A DNA stretch of 64,000 nucleotides, from contig NZ_JACHXW010000008.1 in NCBI RefSeq assembly GCF_014192395.1, forward strand, positions 124,001 to 188,000, read 5' to 3'. The position numbers were made by a program, and so were the translations under genes. Numbering within the stretch: position 1 is the stretch's first letter; every line of letters begins with the position of its first letter. The stretch comes from Paenibacillus endophyticus (GTDB taxonomy: Bacteria > Bacillota > Bacilli > Paenibacillales > Paenibacillaceae). Shown in pieces: positions 8,729 through 17,865 of this stretch. The notes under the pieces were generated by a model. The model did no database searches. It was not told the origin of the DNA and worked only from the letters and a program-made list of their open reading frames with translations.

Positions 8729-11700
8729 TTACAGCTGAACCAACAAAGCCTCTTTCACGTTTGAAAGAATCTCGTCGCGGACATGCTCATGGCAGGTCAT
8801 GATTATCACTTGTCGTTCATGGGATAGATCCGACAACAATCCGGTAACGGCTTGCAGCCGGCTCCGATCGAAATTAACGAATACATCATCTAACATAAGA
8901 GGAAGCTTGGCACCACGCGAGGCTTCCTCTGCCAAAGCCAGCCGCATGGCTAGATAAACCTGCTCCGCCGTACCTCTGCTGAGCATTCCGCTGTCAATGA
9001 TTCGTCTTTCGGACGATTCCAGCCTGATGCCAGGCTCACCAGGTGTCGACAAGACCCGAATATACTTGCCATCCGTCAGCTTTCCGATAAATTCAGATGC
9101 TTTCCTTAGAACGACAGGCTGTCGTTCCTCTTCATAAATACGCTTGGTTTTGCTTATTAATGCAGAACTAACCGCCAGCACCGCATAACGCTCCGCATCC
9201 TTCTCCAAGCTCGCAATGGTCATTGCTCTATCGGAAAGCAGCTTCTGATGCTCCTCTTCCCGCAGAAGCTGATCAAGCGATTGCCTGAGCCTTCCCCTTT
9301 GCTCCAGAAGCTCCCTTTTCGAATTCTCCATCGTCTGAATTACTGCTTGCGACTCCATTTGCATGGACTGCAGCTCGTCTTCATCGTAAGAGGCATACAG
9401 CTTCTCCAGCGCCTGCGCTCTTTCACTGGACATCCCCGCAGTAAGCTCAAGCGTAAGCTTGGACAATTCGAGCTCAAGCTCCCGTAACGAACGACGATGC
9501 TCGATCGCCAGCTCATATTCGGCTTGGCTTGCAAGTCCGGCCTCCTTTAATCGCAAATCCATCTGATTAGCGATTTCTTGCTGCTGCAGATCTGCTGCCC
9601 GCTGCGCTATTAACAGCTCATCCTGGCGCGATCGTATGCCGAGCGATTCCTGCATGGCTGCTGTATGCCGGCGAATCTCCGCATGCAGCAGCCGCAGCGC
9701 GAGCGTGGGATCAGCCGCAAGCTGCGCCTTCGCTTCCTCGAGATGCCCGCACAGCTTGGCGGCATGCTCGGCATATGCTGCCAGCTGCTTGTCCGCGGCG
9801 GCTTGCTTTGCTGCCAAGCGGTCATATTGCTGCAGCCGCTGCAAAGCTTGCTCGGCGAGCTCGAAGGCTTCCAGCGCAGCTGCCGGGGACATTCCCGCCG
9901 GCAGCGAGCGAGCTGCAAGCCAGCCGGCCCATTGCCGGGCGGCGGCTTGTCTTGTCTGCGCAGCGGCGGCGGCTGCCTCGCTGCGGCTTGCAGCGTGCGC
10001 GTGCAGCCGCTCCAGGCGGCGTGCGAGCTCGCTGCTGCTATTGTCGAGGCGCTCGCTGTGCTGCAGCGCCTCGAGGCACTGCTCCACGGCAGCTCGCAGC
10101 TGCGTACGTGCTTGCTCTGCTGCGAGCAGATGCTCTGGCGAGCTGTCTTGTTTGGAAGCAAGCAAGGCAGCGGCTGCTTCCTGCGGTTTCTTCACGAGCG
10201 CTTCCAATCGTTGATATACTCGCTGCTCCATTTGGCTTAATGCCTGCTGGCTGCTTCCATTTCTGCGGTAGCTTCTGCTTCTGGTGTCCCGCTTCCGCAG
10301 CATAGCTGCAGCGGCAAGCACAAGCGCCGCTCCAGCCAGCGCGAGCGCGGCAACCCCCGATCCGCCGCCTGCCCCGGCAAGCGCGGCAGCCCCAAGCGCC
10401 AGCGCGGCTCCGCCCGCTCCCGCCGCCGCAGCCCACAGCAGGCCGGCTCCGCCCCGCCCTGCTGCCGCCGTCCCGCCGCCCGCAGCGCTATCGCGCGCGG
10501 AGCCCGCTCCGGCAGAGCGCACCCGCTCGAGCTCCCACTCGCGCAGCGCGCTGTCCAGGGCGTTCCACGCCCCCTTCAGCGCATCTCGCGCAAGCGGCAG
10601 CACCTCGAATCCGGTGCTGTCCCCAAGCTGCGCTCGCCGCTGCGCCTCCCGCATGGCGGCGGAACTCGCCTCCTCGAATGCTGCCGACGCTTCCCGCTCC
10701 TGCTGCTTTAGCGTCTCAAGCTCCGCCGCGAACCGTTCCGCGGTTCGCGTGTAATCAAGCTCCTCCTGCCTCGCGGTCCTCACGTAATCGCGATCGGCAA
10801 CGGTGACATGCATTTCGCGAAGCTGACGCTCCGTCCATTCCGGCGCAATGCTGGTAACCAGTCTTGCAATCATCTCGTCATGCTCGCTAAGCTCGGACGC
10901 AATCAGCTGCGCATCCTCCTTCAACTGCCGAATATGCTCTGACGTTAGCAGCAAAGCCTCCGCTTCCTCCGTCAGCGTGATGATTCCATCGTCATAGACC
11001 GTTGCCTCCTGTTGGAGCTCAAGAAGCAGCGACTTCTGCCGCAGCCGCTCGCTTTCACTCTCCAGCTCTGTTCTTCGCCTAAGCAGCTCCATCCAGCTCT
11101 TTTCGTCAAGGGCATCAATCGCGCCTGCATACGCGATGGTTTCCCGCTCGATCTGCAGCTGCTGCTTTCGCAGCCATATCTGCCTTGAGGATACAGCCTT
11201 GCCTAAAAGCGCTTGTCTCGCTTCCTTCCCAGGCTTCTCCTGCTCAAGCAGGCTCAGCGACTCATCCACGCTTGCCGACTGTATTTTTAATGCATTGTAA
11301 GCGAGGATCGCATCTTCCCGCTTGCGCAGCTCCCCATCGAGCTGATCAAGCGATTTCAGCTGCTGATTCATTTGCTGATTCGTACCGCGCGGTTTGAACA
11401 GCTGTTCCATCTCCAGGGCAATACGCCTCTCTGCCATCGCGATCGTCTTGCCGTTATCCCAGCCTGCTTGATGCAAATAACGACCAAGCTCATCACCGGA
11501 CAGCGCACCAACCTCCTGCAGCTCCGTAAGCGTAATCGCATAAAGCTGTCGGTACAGCTTCTCGCTGACACCGCCCAAATAATCGCGCTCCCATTCCACT
11601 TGCGTAAGCGCTGCTGCCTCAGGGTGCGTCTCATCTGCACCCGGCATGCCTGCAATCTTTCGCAGCGTCAGCTTGCCAGAGCCATCCGTAGCATAACGTT

Positions 11701-11953
11701 CAACAAAAAAAGACTCCTCGCCAGCACCTCTAACGATCAGTCTCCCTCCATGCCTTCCGCCGTTTATCGGCTCTTGGCGCTCATTGGGCAGCGTTCGTTT
11801 CGCAAATCCAAACAATATGGATCGAATAAAACCAAACATTGTGCTTTTGCCTGCTTCATTCGGGCCATATACAACAATAACAGGCGCATCTAGCGAAATT
11901 TGTTTGCTGTAAAGCTGCCCGAAACCGTCAATTTCAGCCTTCAAGAGCTTCAT
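8729..11953 (-). CDS. yhaN: SbcC/YhaN-type coiled-coil ATPase
   Basis: This is a large SMC/Rad50-like ATPase of 1074 aa that should pair with the YhaO nuclease in DNA end processing or repair. The N-terminus has the Walker A (VVYGPNEAGKSTMFGFIRS, residues about 27-45). The C-terminus has the signature (LSRGTAEQVYLAMRLALAE) and Walker B (LPLMLDDVFVNFD). Long coiled coils fill the middle. Around residues 484-555 lies an odd Gly/Ala-rich stretch with two strongly hydrophobic segments ending in a basic RKRD sequence, likely a membrane hairpin. The DNA there is very GC-rich, which creates long spurious frames on both strands. The start has GGAGGAG. It follows yhaO by 47 bp. Confidence 0.88.
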   Translation of the reverse strand: MKLLKAEIDGFGQLYSKQISLDAPVIVVYGPNEAGKSTMFGFIRSILFGFAKRTLPNERQEPINGGRHGGRLIVRGAGEESFFVERYATDGSGKLTLRKIAGMPGADETHPEAAALTQVEWERDYLGGVSEKLYRQLYAITLTELQEVGALSGDELGRYLHQAGWDNGKTIAMAERRIALEMEQLFKPRGTNQQMNQQLKSLDQLDGELRKREDAILAYNALKIQSASVDESLSLLEQEKPGKEARQALLGKAVSSRQIWLRKQQLQIERETIAYAGAIDALDEKSWMELLRRRTELESESERLRQKSLLLELQQEATVYDDGIITLTEEAEALLLTSEHIRQLKEDAQLIASELSEHDEMIARLVTSIAPEWTERQLREMHVTVADRDYVRTARQEELDYTRTAERFAAELETLKQQEREASAAFEEASSAAMREAQRRAQLGDSTGFEVLPLARDALKGAWNALDSALREWELERVRSAGAGSARDSAAGGGTAAAGRGGAGLLWAAAAGAGGAALALGAAALAGAGGGSGVAALALAGAALVLAAAAMLRKRDTRSRSYRRNGSSQQALSQMEQRVYQRLEALVKKPQEAAAALLASKQDSSPEHLLAAEQARTQLRAAVEQCLEALQHSERLDNSSSELARRLERLHAHAASRSEAAAAAAQTRQAAARQWAGWLAARSLPAGMSPAAALEAFELAEQALQRLQQYDRLAAKQAAADKQLAAYAEHAAKLCGHLEEAKAQLAADPTLALRLLHAEIRRHTAAMQESLGIRSRQDELLIAQRAADLQQQEIANQMDLRLKEAGLASQAEYELAIEHRRSLRELELELSKLTLELTAGMSSERAQALEKLYASYDEDELQSMQMESQAVIQTMENSKRELLEQRGRLRQSLDQLLREEEHQKLLSDRAMTIASLEKDAERYAVLAVSSALISKTKRIYEEERQPVVLRKASEFIGKLTDGKYIRVLSTPGEPGIRLESSERRIIDSGMLSRGTAEQVYLAMRLALAEEASRGAKLPLMLDDVFVNFDRSRLQAVTGLLSDLSHERQVIIMTCHEHVRDEILSNVKEALLVQL

Positions 11954-12000
11954 GCGATTGTCTCCTCCAAGTCAATTAACGTAAAACGATACAGATGCTT

Positions 12001-13287
12001 TCAGCTTTCCCGTTCATTTCCGTGCAGCAGTCCAAGCACAAGCTCACGCCCCTGCTCGAGCCAATGTTCCGGAAGCTCCTCCCATTCGCTTCGCAGCAGC
12101 CTTCCAAGCTTGGCATGACTGGCTGCGCCTTTTATCGCATCCTGAGCGAATGCGCGCCATTTCAGCTGATCTTTCGACAGCTCCATGCTCATCCGATAGA
12201 GCTCACCGGCAAAGCTGTCTTCAGCTTCAAGCTCCTCTGTACGAATCTCGGCTCCTGTATTCGCTTCGAGCGCATAGACATGGATCCACCTTTCACCTGC
12301 GTCTAAGGCTCTGCCTTCCTGCAGCTGCTCAAGCAGAACACGAGTGACAACCGGCTCCATTAGCTTATGATGGAGCGGTCCTCGGCCATTCAAGACCATA
12401 CGCAGCATGACCATCCGGCCATCCGACTCCGTCAGTGCAAGATCCAGCTGCTCCTCAAGCTGCAGCAGCAGCTCCTGCTCGCTGCCAATGCCTGTTATTG
12501 ACATGCTCCGCTCTAGCCAGCGCACGCTGTCAAGCGGGACAAAAGAAAGATCCAACACTTTGGCAGCCGTCACATCAATCATCAAACAGCCTTTGGCACC
12601 CGTTTCACGAGGGTTTCGACCCTGCAAGTTTCCTGCGTATACGACATGGGGATACTCATGCAAGACACGGCGATGATGTATATGGCCTAACGCCCAATAA
12701 TCAAACCCTTTGCTGCCGATAAGCTCCTGCAGCTCGCATGGCGCGTAAGGATCATGAGTACCGTCGCCATCGACGTTGCCATGCAGCATCGCGATATGAA
12801 ATGGAGCCTCCGGCTGAGTCTGATAGGCGGCAGCCATATTTTCGGTCACGATGCGGGTGCCATAAGATCTGCCGTAAATAAAGGCAGCCAGCTCACCGCT
12901 TCTGCGGTAAGCCGGCCGATATTCCATCTGATCCGATCCAAAAACAACAACATTGGACGGGAGCTTAAGCTCCGCGCGCGCCCCGCTCAGCGGATCATGG
13001 TTCCCATGAATGACATAAACGGCAATGCCATGCTCCTCCAGCTTTGCCCACTCCTTCACAAGAGCAAGCTGAGCCCGCAAAGAGCGATCCGCCTCATCGA
13101 ACAAATCTCCGGCTAATACAATGAAATCCACTTGGTTCCGAATGGCAGCTTGCGTCAGCTCCCGAAGCGCTGCAAAGGTTGATTCCATTAAAGCTTCCCT
13201 AACAGGGGCAGGCGCACTGGCAAGCCCGCGAAAAGGGCTATCCAGATGCAAGTCTGCCGCATGAATGAAACGAAAAGGCACCGACAT
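12001..13287 (-). CDS. yhaO: YhaO/SbcD-type DNA repair exonuclease
   Basis: This 428-aa metallophosphoesterase nuclease is the expected partner of the YhaN-like ATPase. The metal-binding motifs are present in order: HAADLHLDSPF, AGDLFDE, HGNHDP and, further on, GHIHHR. I chose the ATG at 13287 because GGTGG lies upstream at workable spacing; an in-frame GTG four codons earlier is possible. The gene is 33 bp after a glycosyltransferase gene on the same strand, so the three may be cotranscribed. The third Bacillus partner yhaM is not here. Confidence 0.88.
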   Translation of the reverse strand: MSVPFRFIHAADLHLDSPFRGLASAPAPVREALMESTFAALRELTQAAIRNQVDFIVLAGDLFDEADRSLRAQLALVKEWAKLEEHGIAVYVIHGNHDPLSGARAELKLPSNVVVFGSDQMEYRPAYRRSGELAAFIYGRSYGTRIVTENMAAAYQTQPEAPFHIAMLHGNVDGDGTHDPYAPCELQELIGSKGFDYWALGHIHHRRVLHEYPHVVYAGNLQGRNPRETGAKGCLMIDVTAAKVLDLSFVPLDSVRWLERSMSITGIGSEQELLLQLEEQLDLALTESDGRMVMLRMVLNGRGPLHHKLMEPVVTRVLLEQLQEGRALDAGERWIHVYALEANTGAEIRTEELEAEDSFAGELYRMSMELSKDQLKWRAFAQDAIKGAASHAKLGRLLRSEWEELPEHWLEQGRELVLGLLHGNERES

Positions 13288-13320
13288 CGGCGACACCACC
13301 TATTCCCATAGAATAAACCG

Positions 13321-14448
13321 TTATTCCGGCTTCATATGAACGTAGACTTTCTTCAGCTGCGAGATTACCCTCGACAACGAATATACCTTTTTGGCTTTCT
13401 CCGAGCCTGCTCTTGCGAGATGGTAGCGATAGGCAGGGTCGGTAACGACCTTCTCAAGCGCTTCGGCAAGTGCTTCCGGGTTCTCAGGCGGGACAAGCAA
13501 TCCGTTGATGCCGTCTTCGATTTGCTCCGCTATGCCCCCCACATTAGTTCCAACAAGAGCGAGCCAGCATAACGCCGCTTCAGCGAACACGGAACCGAAT
13601 GCTTCAGCTCGCGAAGGCAGCACGAATACGTCAAAAAACGGCATGAATTCCTCTGGATGCAGCATGTAGCCATAAAAAATAATATCATCGTACAAGTCCA
13701 GCTCGACCGCCAATGCTTCAAGCTCTTCGCGAATCGGTCCGTCTCCGATAATATGGAGTACGAACGGATGTCCTCTCCGCTTCAACTCTGCACAGGCATG
13801 GAGCAGCACGTCGAGTCCTTTTGCTGGGACGAGCCTGCATACAGTAATAAGCTGCGTGACGGCATTTTCATGGGAAATCGGCTTAAACCGTTTTTCATCA
13901 AACCCATTCGGAATGACCTTAATTTTCTCCGGATGGTTGATATGCGGTGCAATATAAGATCGGAACGATTCAGATACCGTAAGCAAATGATCCGCTTTCG
14001 CTTCAAGTTCTCCGTAAAGGCTCATTAGAAAAAGATGCTCGGGTCCGCCCTCTTTGATTTTCCCATTCAAGATTAGCTCTCGCTCGTAGCTGGAATGGAT
14101 GGTAACGACTAGCGGTGTATCCGGGAACAGCTGCTTCATAACAAGCGCGGCAATCGGATGATGCGCATGTATAATATCGTACGGCTTTTTAATTCTCATT
14201 TTGGTCCACCATACGTAATCTTTGTAGGTTTGTATATATTTGTCTACCATTGTATTCCCGCTGTAGACCGTGTGGTCGAAGGTCTCGAATTGAACCTCCT
14301 CTTGCCCTTTGCTGCGTACACGCTTCGGCAATGAGAACAACTCCATTTGCCAGCCAAGCTTGATAAAACGATCTTGAATGTACGGGATCATGGAAGAAAC
14401 TCCGCCCGGCTGCTCCGGTGGAAAAAACAATGCTTGTAAAATATTCAT
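13321..14448 (-). CDS. Glycosyltransferase family 4
   Basis: This 375-aa retaining GT-B glycosyltransferase has the N-terminal PPEQPGGVSS loop, the central VIPNGFDEKRF segment, and the C-terminal E-x7-E element (LPSRAEAFGSVFAEAALCWL) that binds the nucleotide sugar. Acceptor and donor are unknown; this family makes exopolysaccharide, teichoic acid or glycolipid sugars. The frame is open further upstream, but the ATG at 14448 follows AAAGGA and gives the normal N-terminus. Confidence 0.88.
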   Translation of the reverse strand: MNILQALFFPPEQPGGVSSMIPYIQDRFIKLGWQMELFSLPKRVRSKGQEEVQFETFDHTVYSGNTMVDKYIQTYKDYVWWTKMRIKKPYDIIHAHHPIAALVMKQLFPDTPLVVTIHSSYERELILNGKIKEGGPEHLFLMSLYGELEAKADHLLTVSESFRSYIAPHINHPEKIKVIPNGFDEKRFKPISHENAVTQLITVCRLVPAKGLDVLLHACAELKRRGHPFVLHIIGDGPIREELEALAVELDLYDDIIFYGYMLHPEEFMPFFDVFVLPSRAEAFGSVFAEAALCWLALVGTNVGGIAEQIEDGINGLLVPPENPEALAEALEKVVTDPAYRYHLARAGSEKAKKVYSLSRVISQLKKVYVHMKPE

Positions 14449-14578
14449 GCGTCCCATCCTTTCGAGGTCAAACATCATGCAAATATCTCAGCTATTCGAT
14501 TACCGTAAAACATGATATATTAGAACATATGTTTCTGTAAAGCTATTGCATCCCATACTAGATAACGGTGGTTAACTC

Positions 14579-15751
14579 ATGTCAATTACACAATGGCTCT
14601 CAGGCCCGAACGGGCAGCTGCTTTCGTCGTCAGCTGTTATCGTCATTCTAATCCTAATGCTCTTCATGTCGATCAGGCTTTATGTAAGCTACCGCAACAA
14701 ACGGATCTATCGCTTGCTCATTACGGCCATTCCCTTAATCATTGCCAAGCAATGCTTGCTGGTCGTACTCGCCTACCCAGGCTGGTCATTGTCGCCTTAT
14801 CTGTATTTGAGCTTCACGATCATGCAGATCATTTCATTTATTATTATAAACTTTGTTTTCATGAAATTATATACTCATCGCTCAGCCGAGCTGAAAGTGA
14901 TCCCATTTATCATTATGAGTATAATGACACTTGTTGTTGCAGGCATACAAATTGCTCTTTCGCCTTTTTCGGCTGAGTCGGCCGTTCACACAGGGACCGT
15001 CACCTTCCCTGCTCTCGACTTTTACGGACTGATCGTGATCCTTATGGTCATGCTGGACACAAGGGGCGCTGACCTTAGCTCCAATTATTACGCAAGCTTG
15101 ATCGTTTTTTTCGCGAGTGAGCTGGCACGACTCGCTAATGTCTACGTTTTTCACGAATCGATGCTTTGGTTAATCTCGCTTAGCCAGCTACTGCCAATCG
15201 TTTATTATACCTTGCTCTTTCTCTTGCTCTTTGAATGGGTAATCGAACGGCTTATGTTTACCTATCAATCCTCCATTATGGACGGCTTGACGGGGCTTTA
15301 TAATCGCCGGCATTTCTATTCCAAGGCAGAGCAGCTGCTTCAAGGCAGCAAATCGATGGCAATTATTTTTTGTGACATTGATAATTTCAAGAAATTAAAC
15401 GATACGCACGGTCATCACAAGGCTGACGGCGTGCTTAAGCAGGTTGCCGAAATCATCAAAGAGGAATCAAGCGGAATTGGGGCTGCTGGGCGTTACGGTG
15501 GAGAAGAGCTGCTCAGTTGTGTAAGCTCTGAGCGAGTGAAGCCTGAGATCGTGGCCGAATCAATCCGTCGAAGAGTGGAGCTGGAAACGATGGTTACGAT
15601 AAGCGTCGGCTTCAGCACCTCCAAGGAGAGCAAGGCCGTACAGGAGATGATCAAGCAGGCGGACGAAGCTATGTACCTTTCGAAAACAACGGGCAAGAAC
15701 AAAGTAACGCCGTTCAAAGCAACGTCTGCTTCTAAAAAAACACTTGCCTGA
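14579..15751 (+). CDS. Membrane-anchored GGDEF protein (diguanylate cyclase)
   Basis: This 390-aa protein has an N-terminal sensor of about seven membrane helices (residues 15-225) and a C-terminal GGDEF domain starting at MDGLTGLYNRR. The FCDIDNFKKLND metal/substrate segment is intact. The active-site loop reads RYGGEELL, so the last position of GG(D/E)EF is Leu, not Phe. There is no RxxD inhibitory site before it. Activity in making cyclic di-GMP is likely but the loop change makes it less certain. No EAL domain is present. It is divergent from the glycosyltransferase, a hint of a link to polysaccharide control. Confidence 0.87.
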   Translation: MSITQWLSGPNGQLLSSSAVIVILILMLFMSIRLYVSYRNKRIYRLLITAIPLIIAKQCLLVVLAYPGWSLSPYLYLSFTIMQIISFIIINFVFMKLYTHRSAELKVIPFIIMSIMTLVVAGIQIALSPFSAESAVHTGTVTFPALDFYGLIVILMVMLDTRGADLSSNYYASLIVFFASELARLANVYVFHESMLWLISLSQLLPIVYYTLLFLLLFEWVIERLMFTYQSSIMDGLTGLYNRRHFYSKAEQLLQGSKSMAIIFCDIDNFKKLNDTHGHHKADGVLKQVAEIIKEESSGIGAAGRYGGEELLSCVSSERVKPEIVAESIRRRVELETMVTISVGFSTSKESKAVQEMIKQADEAMYLSKTTGKNKVTPFKATSASKKTLA

Positions 15752-15759
15752 CCCCAGCA

Positions 15760-16557
15760 TTAACAGCTGGTAACCGGCATAATCCGCTTGAGAAAGTTAT
15801 TCATCAGTAAGGGTAGGGAAATCAGGATCGGAGGGTCATCCGCACGCGGTTCATGCAACATAACCTGTTGATATGGAACATTGTCGTTCGCAGTTACGAT
15901 TATGGGCTCCTTCGATCTTGTCCGGAGTGTCGCATGCGGGAGCAGCATATCTTTGGCTTGCGTGCCCCACGAAATGGACGTTGCCATCAAATAATAAGTG
16001 CCCGGTTTAATATCGGCCAGACAGAAATGGCCTAATGAAGAGAGCAGCGTGCCGTACAAGGGCAGCCCTTCCGGTATCGGTCTCGCGAATAATCCAATAA
16101 GTATGATTCCCTCGAACGGCACTACGGCTTGTACGCTCCCCTCGACTCGGTCATGATGCTTCGAAGGCAGATACAGTGACTTCCAGCCATTCAGCTGCTG
16201 CAGCGCATCCAGTTGTTGGCTGGCTTGCAGTTTTGAGTTTCGGAATTCTGACGGCGTAACGCCGACCCTCTCCGTAAATCTAGATGTGAATGTGCCGAGG
16301 CTTTGCTGGCCGATTTCCAAACCGACATCACGAATGCTTAAATGGGTCTGCAGCAACAAATCCTTAGCCCTCTGCAAACGAAGCGAGGATGCATAATATA
16401 AGGGAGAGAGGCCTGTTCTCTCTTTGAAGATGCGTGTGAAATGAAAGTTGCTGTATCCGGCATAAGCAGCTAACTTCGAAAGCGGGAGCGGCTCATAAAT
16501 ATTATTGTGAATATAAGCGATCACTCCGTCTATTTCTGCATACCGATCCGTAACCAT
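15760..16557 (-). CDS. AraC-family regulator with C-terminal effector domain
   Basis: This 265-aa regulator carries its AraC-type double helix-turn-helix at the N-terminus (residues about 8-107, with LSKLAAYAGYSNFHFTRIFK and IRDVGLEIGQQSLGTFTSRF). The C-terminal half is an effector-binding domain of about 150 aa. This order is the Rob/YdeE-like arrangement, usually binding small hydrophobic ligands. The start has GGGAGGA upstream. It converges with the diguanylate cyclase gene, 8 bp apart. Its target is not evident. Confidence 0.83.
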   Translation of the reverse strand: MVTDRYAEIDGVIAYIHNNIYEPLPLSKLAAYAGYSNFHFTRIFKERTGLSPLYYASSLRLQRAKDLLLQTHLSIRDVGLEIGQQSLGTFTSRFTERVGVTPSEFRNSKLQASQQLDALQQLNGWKSLYLPSKHHDRVEGSVQAVVPFEGIILIGLFARPIPEGLPLYGTLLSSLGHFCLADIKPGTYYLMATSISWGTQAKDMLLPHATLRTRSKEPIIVTANDNVPYQQVMLHEPRADDPPILISLPLLMNNFLKRIMPVTSC

Positions 16558-16694
16558 CGCTGCATCTTCCTCCCGTTATGCTTCTACTCCATTACAAATA
16601 AGAACTTATGTTCGTGTATATAATAGCATACCGCACAAAAGAAGGAAACAGTCTATTTGCTACAAATCGGTGTGCAGCTTTAACGTTAATTTGC

Positions 16695-16816
16695 TTTTTG
16701 CCTTTTGCTTTTTGCTTTTTGCCTTTTGCCTTTTGCTTTTTGCCTTTTTCATTTTCTTTTTTCTTTTTTCTTTTTGCTTTATACCTTTTTCTGTTTTCTT
16801 TTTTCTTTTTTCTTTT
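16695..16816. repeat. Heptad tandem repeat in a pyrimidine/purine tract
   Basis: Seven back-to-back copies of a 7-bp unit (YTTTTGC, Y = C or T) span 16695-16743. An almost pure pyrimidine tract (TTTTTTC and related units) follows to 16816, where the stop codon of the DUF2164 gene sits. Open frames across it encode only Lys/Glu- or Phe/Leu-rich low-complexity peptide and are not genes. The tract could form slipped or triplex DNA. On the minus-strand transcript it is A/G-rich and cannot act as a normal terminator. Confidence 0.85.
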
Positions 16817-17069
16817 ATCGTTTAGTCGTAATCGGCTTCTCAAGGGCATAAAGCTCGTCTTCAAGCGTTTGCATGCGTTCAAGGACAGCTTTCCGCGCAT
16901 CGCTAATGGCATGGTTATATAGATGGGGGCCAATCTCTTGTATAACGAAATCGAGCAGCTGTTCTGCTGCGATCGAACCAATCGTTTCTGAACGCTCCAG
17001 TTCGAAATATTGTTGTATCTTTCCGGTTAACTGTTCTTTCTGCTCCTTCGGGAGCTTCATCATGAACAT
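16815..17069 (-). CDS. DUF2164 family protein
   Basis: This 84-aa cytoplasmic protein matches the small DUF2164 family, of unknown function, in length and pattern (KLPKEQKEQLTGKIQQYF, then ELERSETIGSIAAEQLLDF and IGPHLYNHAISDA). The ribosome binding site GGAGGG is inside the end of the phzF-like gene; only 4 bp separate the two, so they are translated from one mRNA. The gene ends directly at a repetitive tract. Confidence 0.8.
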   Translation of the reverse strand: MFMMKLPKEQKEQLTGKIQQYFELERSETIGSIAAEQLLDFVIQEIGPHLYNHAISDARKAVLERMQTLEDELYALEKPITTKR

Positions 17070-17073
17070 ATGC

Positions 17074-17865
17074 TCAACCCTCCAATTGACCTTTTAAAAC
17101 GGTTATAGCTTGTCCCGACATATAGACGCGCTCCCCATCCGGCTTAACCTTGACGACCCCGCCGCGAGCTGATGCTTGATATCCCATTAGCTCGTGCTTG
17201 CGCAGGCGTTTGGCCCAATAAGGGGCCAGAGCGCAATGGGCCGAACCCGTTACAGGGTCCTCGTCAACTCCGGTTCCCGGATAGAATGCTCTCGATATGA
17301 AGTCATAGCGCGAGTCTTCGCTCTTGCTCGTTACGATTACGCCCCGCGCGTCAAGCCTGGCAAGCAAGGCAAAATCCGGCCGCAGCGTTCGCACCGTCTC
17401 TTCGCTGTCCACCTCAACGAAATAATCCATGCGGTTTCGCCCGACAAACCTTGGAATAAGTCCAAGCCCCTGCACAAGCTCCTCTGGAGCAACTGTTCCA
17501 ATCGGATGCTCTGAAGGGAAATCCATATCTATCCATTCCCCGTTTCGCGAAGCGGTAAGAATGCCGCTTTTGGTATGGAAGCGCGCCGTTTCATCTTGTA
17601 GCAATCTCCCAGATTGCCACATCGCATGCGCAGTCGCCAGCGTAGCATGGCCGCATAGATCCACCTCCTCCTGCGGAGTAAACCAGCGCAGTCTCCAGCC
17701 ATCCTCTGACGGAGCCACGAATGCCGTTTCAGATAAATTCATTTCCATCGCTACCCGCTGCATCCAGCTTTCAGACTGCGGCTCATCCACGAAGCATATA
17801 GCAGCCGGATTTCCCTTATAGCGTTCGTTCGTGAACGCGTCTACGATGTATAAAGCAAAGCTCAT
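17074..17865 (-). CDS. PhzF-family isomerase
   Basis: This 263-aa protein belongs to the PhzF/diaminopimelate-epimerase fold. Typical features are VDAFTNERYKGNPAA at the N-terminus, the catalytic Glu in NLSETAFV, DLCGHATLATAH, and DEDPVTGSAHCAL near the C-terminus. Family members isomerise small acids such as dihydro-hydroxyanthranilate; no phenazine genes are near, so the substrate is unknown. Its ATG overlaps the stop of the upstream membrane gene (ATGA), indicating coupling. Confidence 0.88.
   Translation of the reverse strand: MSFALYIVDAFTNERYKGNPAAICFVDEPQSESWMQRVAMEMNLSETAFVAPSEDGWRLRWFTPQEEVDLCGHATLATAHAMWQSGRLLQDETARFHTKSGILTASRNGEWIDMDFPSEHPIGTVAPEELVQGLGLIPRFVGRNRMDYFVEVDSEETVRTLRPDFALLARLDARGVIVTSKSEDSRYDFISRAFYPGTGVDEDPVTGSAHCALAPYWAKRLRKHELMGYQASARGGVVKVKPDGERVYMSGQAITVLKGQLEG

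Noticed and set aside
9610-10754. Several long open frames on both strands inside the yhaN-like gene
   Set aside because: They arise from very GC-rich, Ala-rich coding DNA; the products are low-complexity Ala/Ser/Arg/Cys chains without ribosome binding sites, while the minus-strand frame has full ATPase motifs.
16695-16743. Short tandem repeats as a CRISPR array
   Set aside because: The units are 7 bp and contiguous, with no spacers and no cas genes nearby.
16592-16981. Lys/Glu-rich frame across the repeat tract
   Set aside because: It is produced by the purine-rich repeat and overlaps the DUF2164 gene in another frame.
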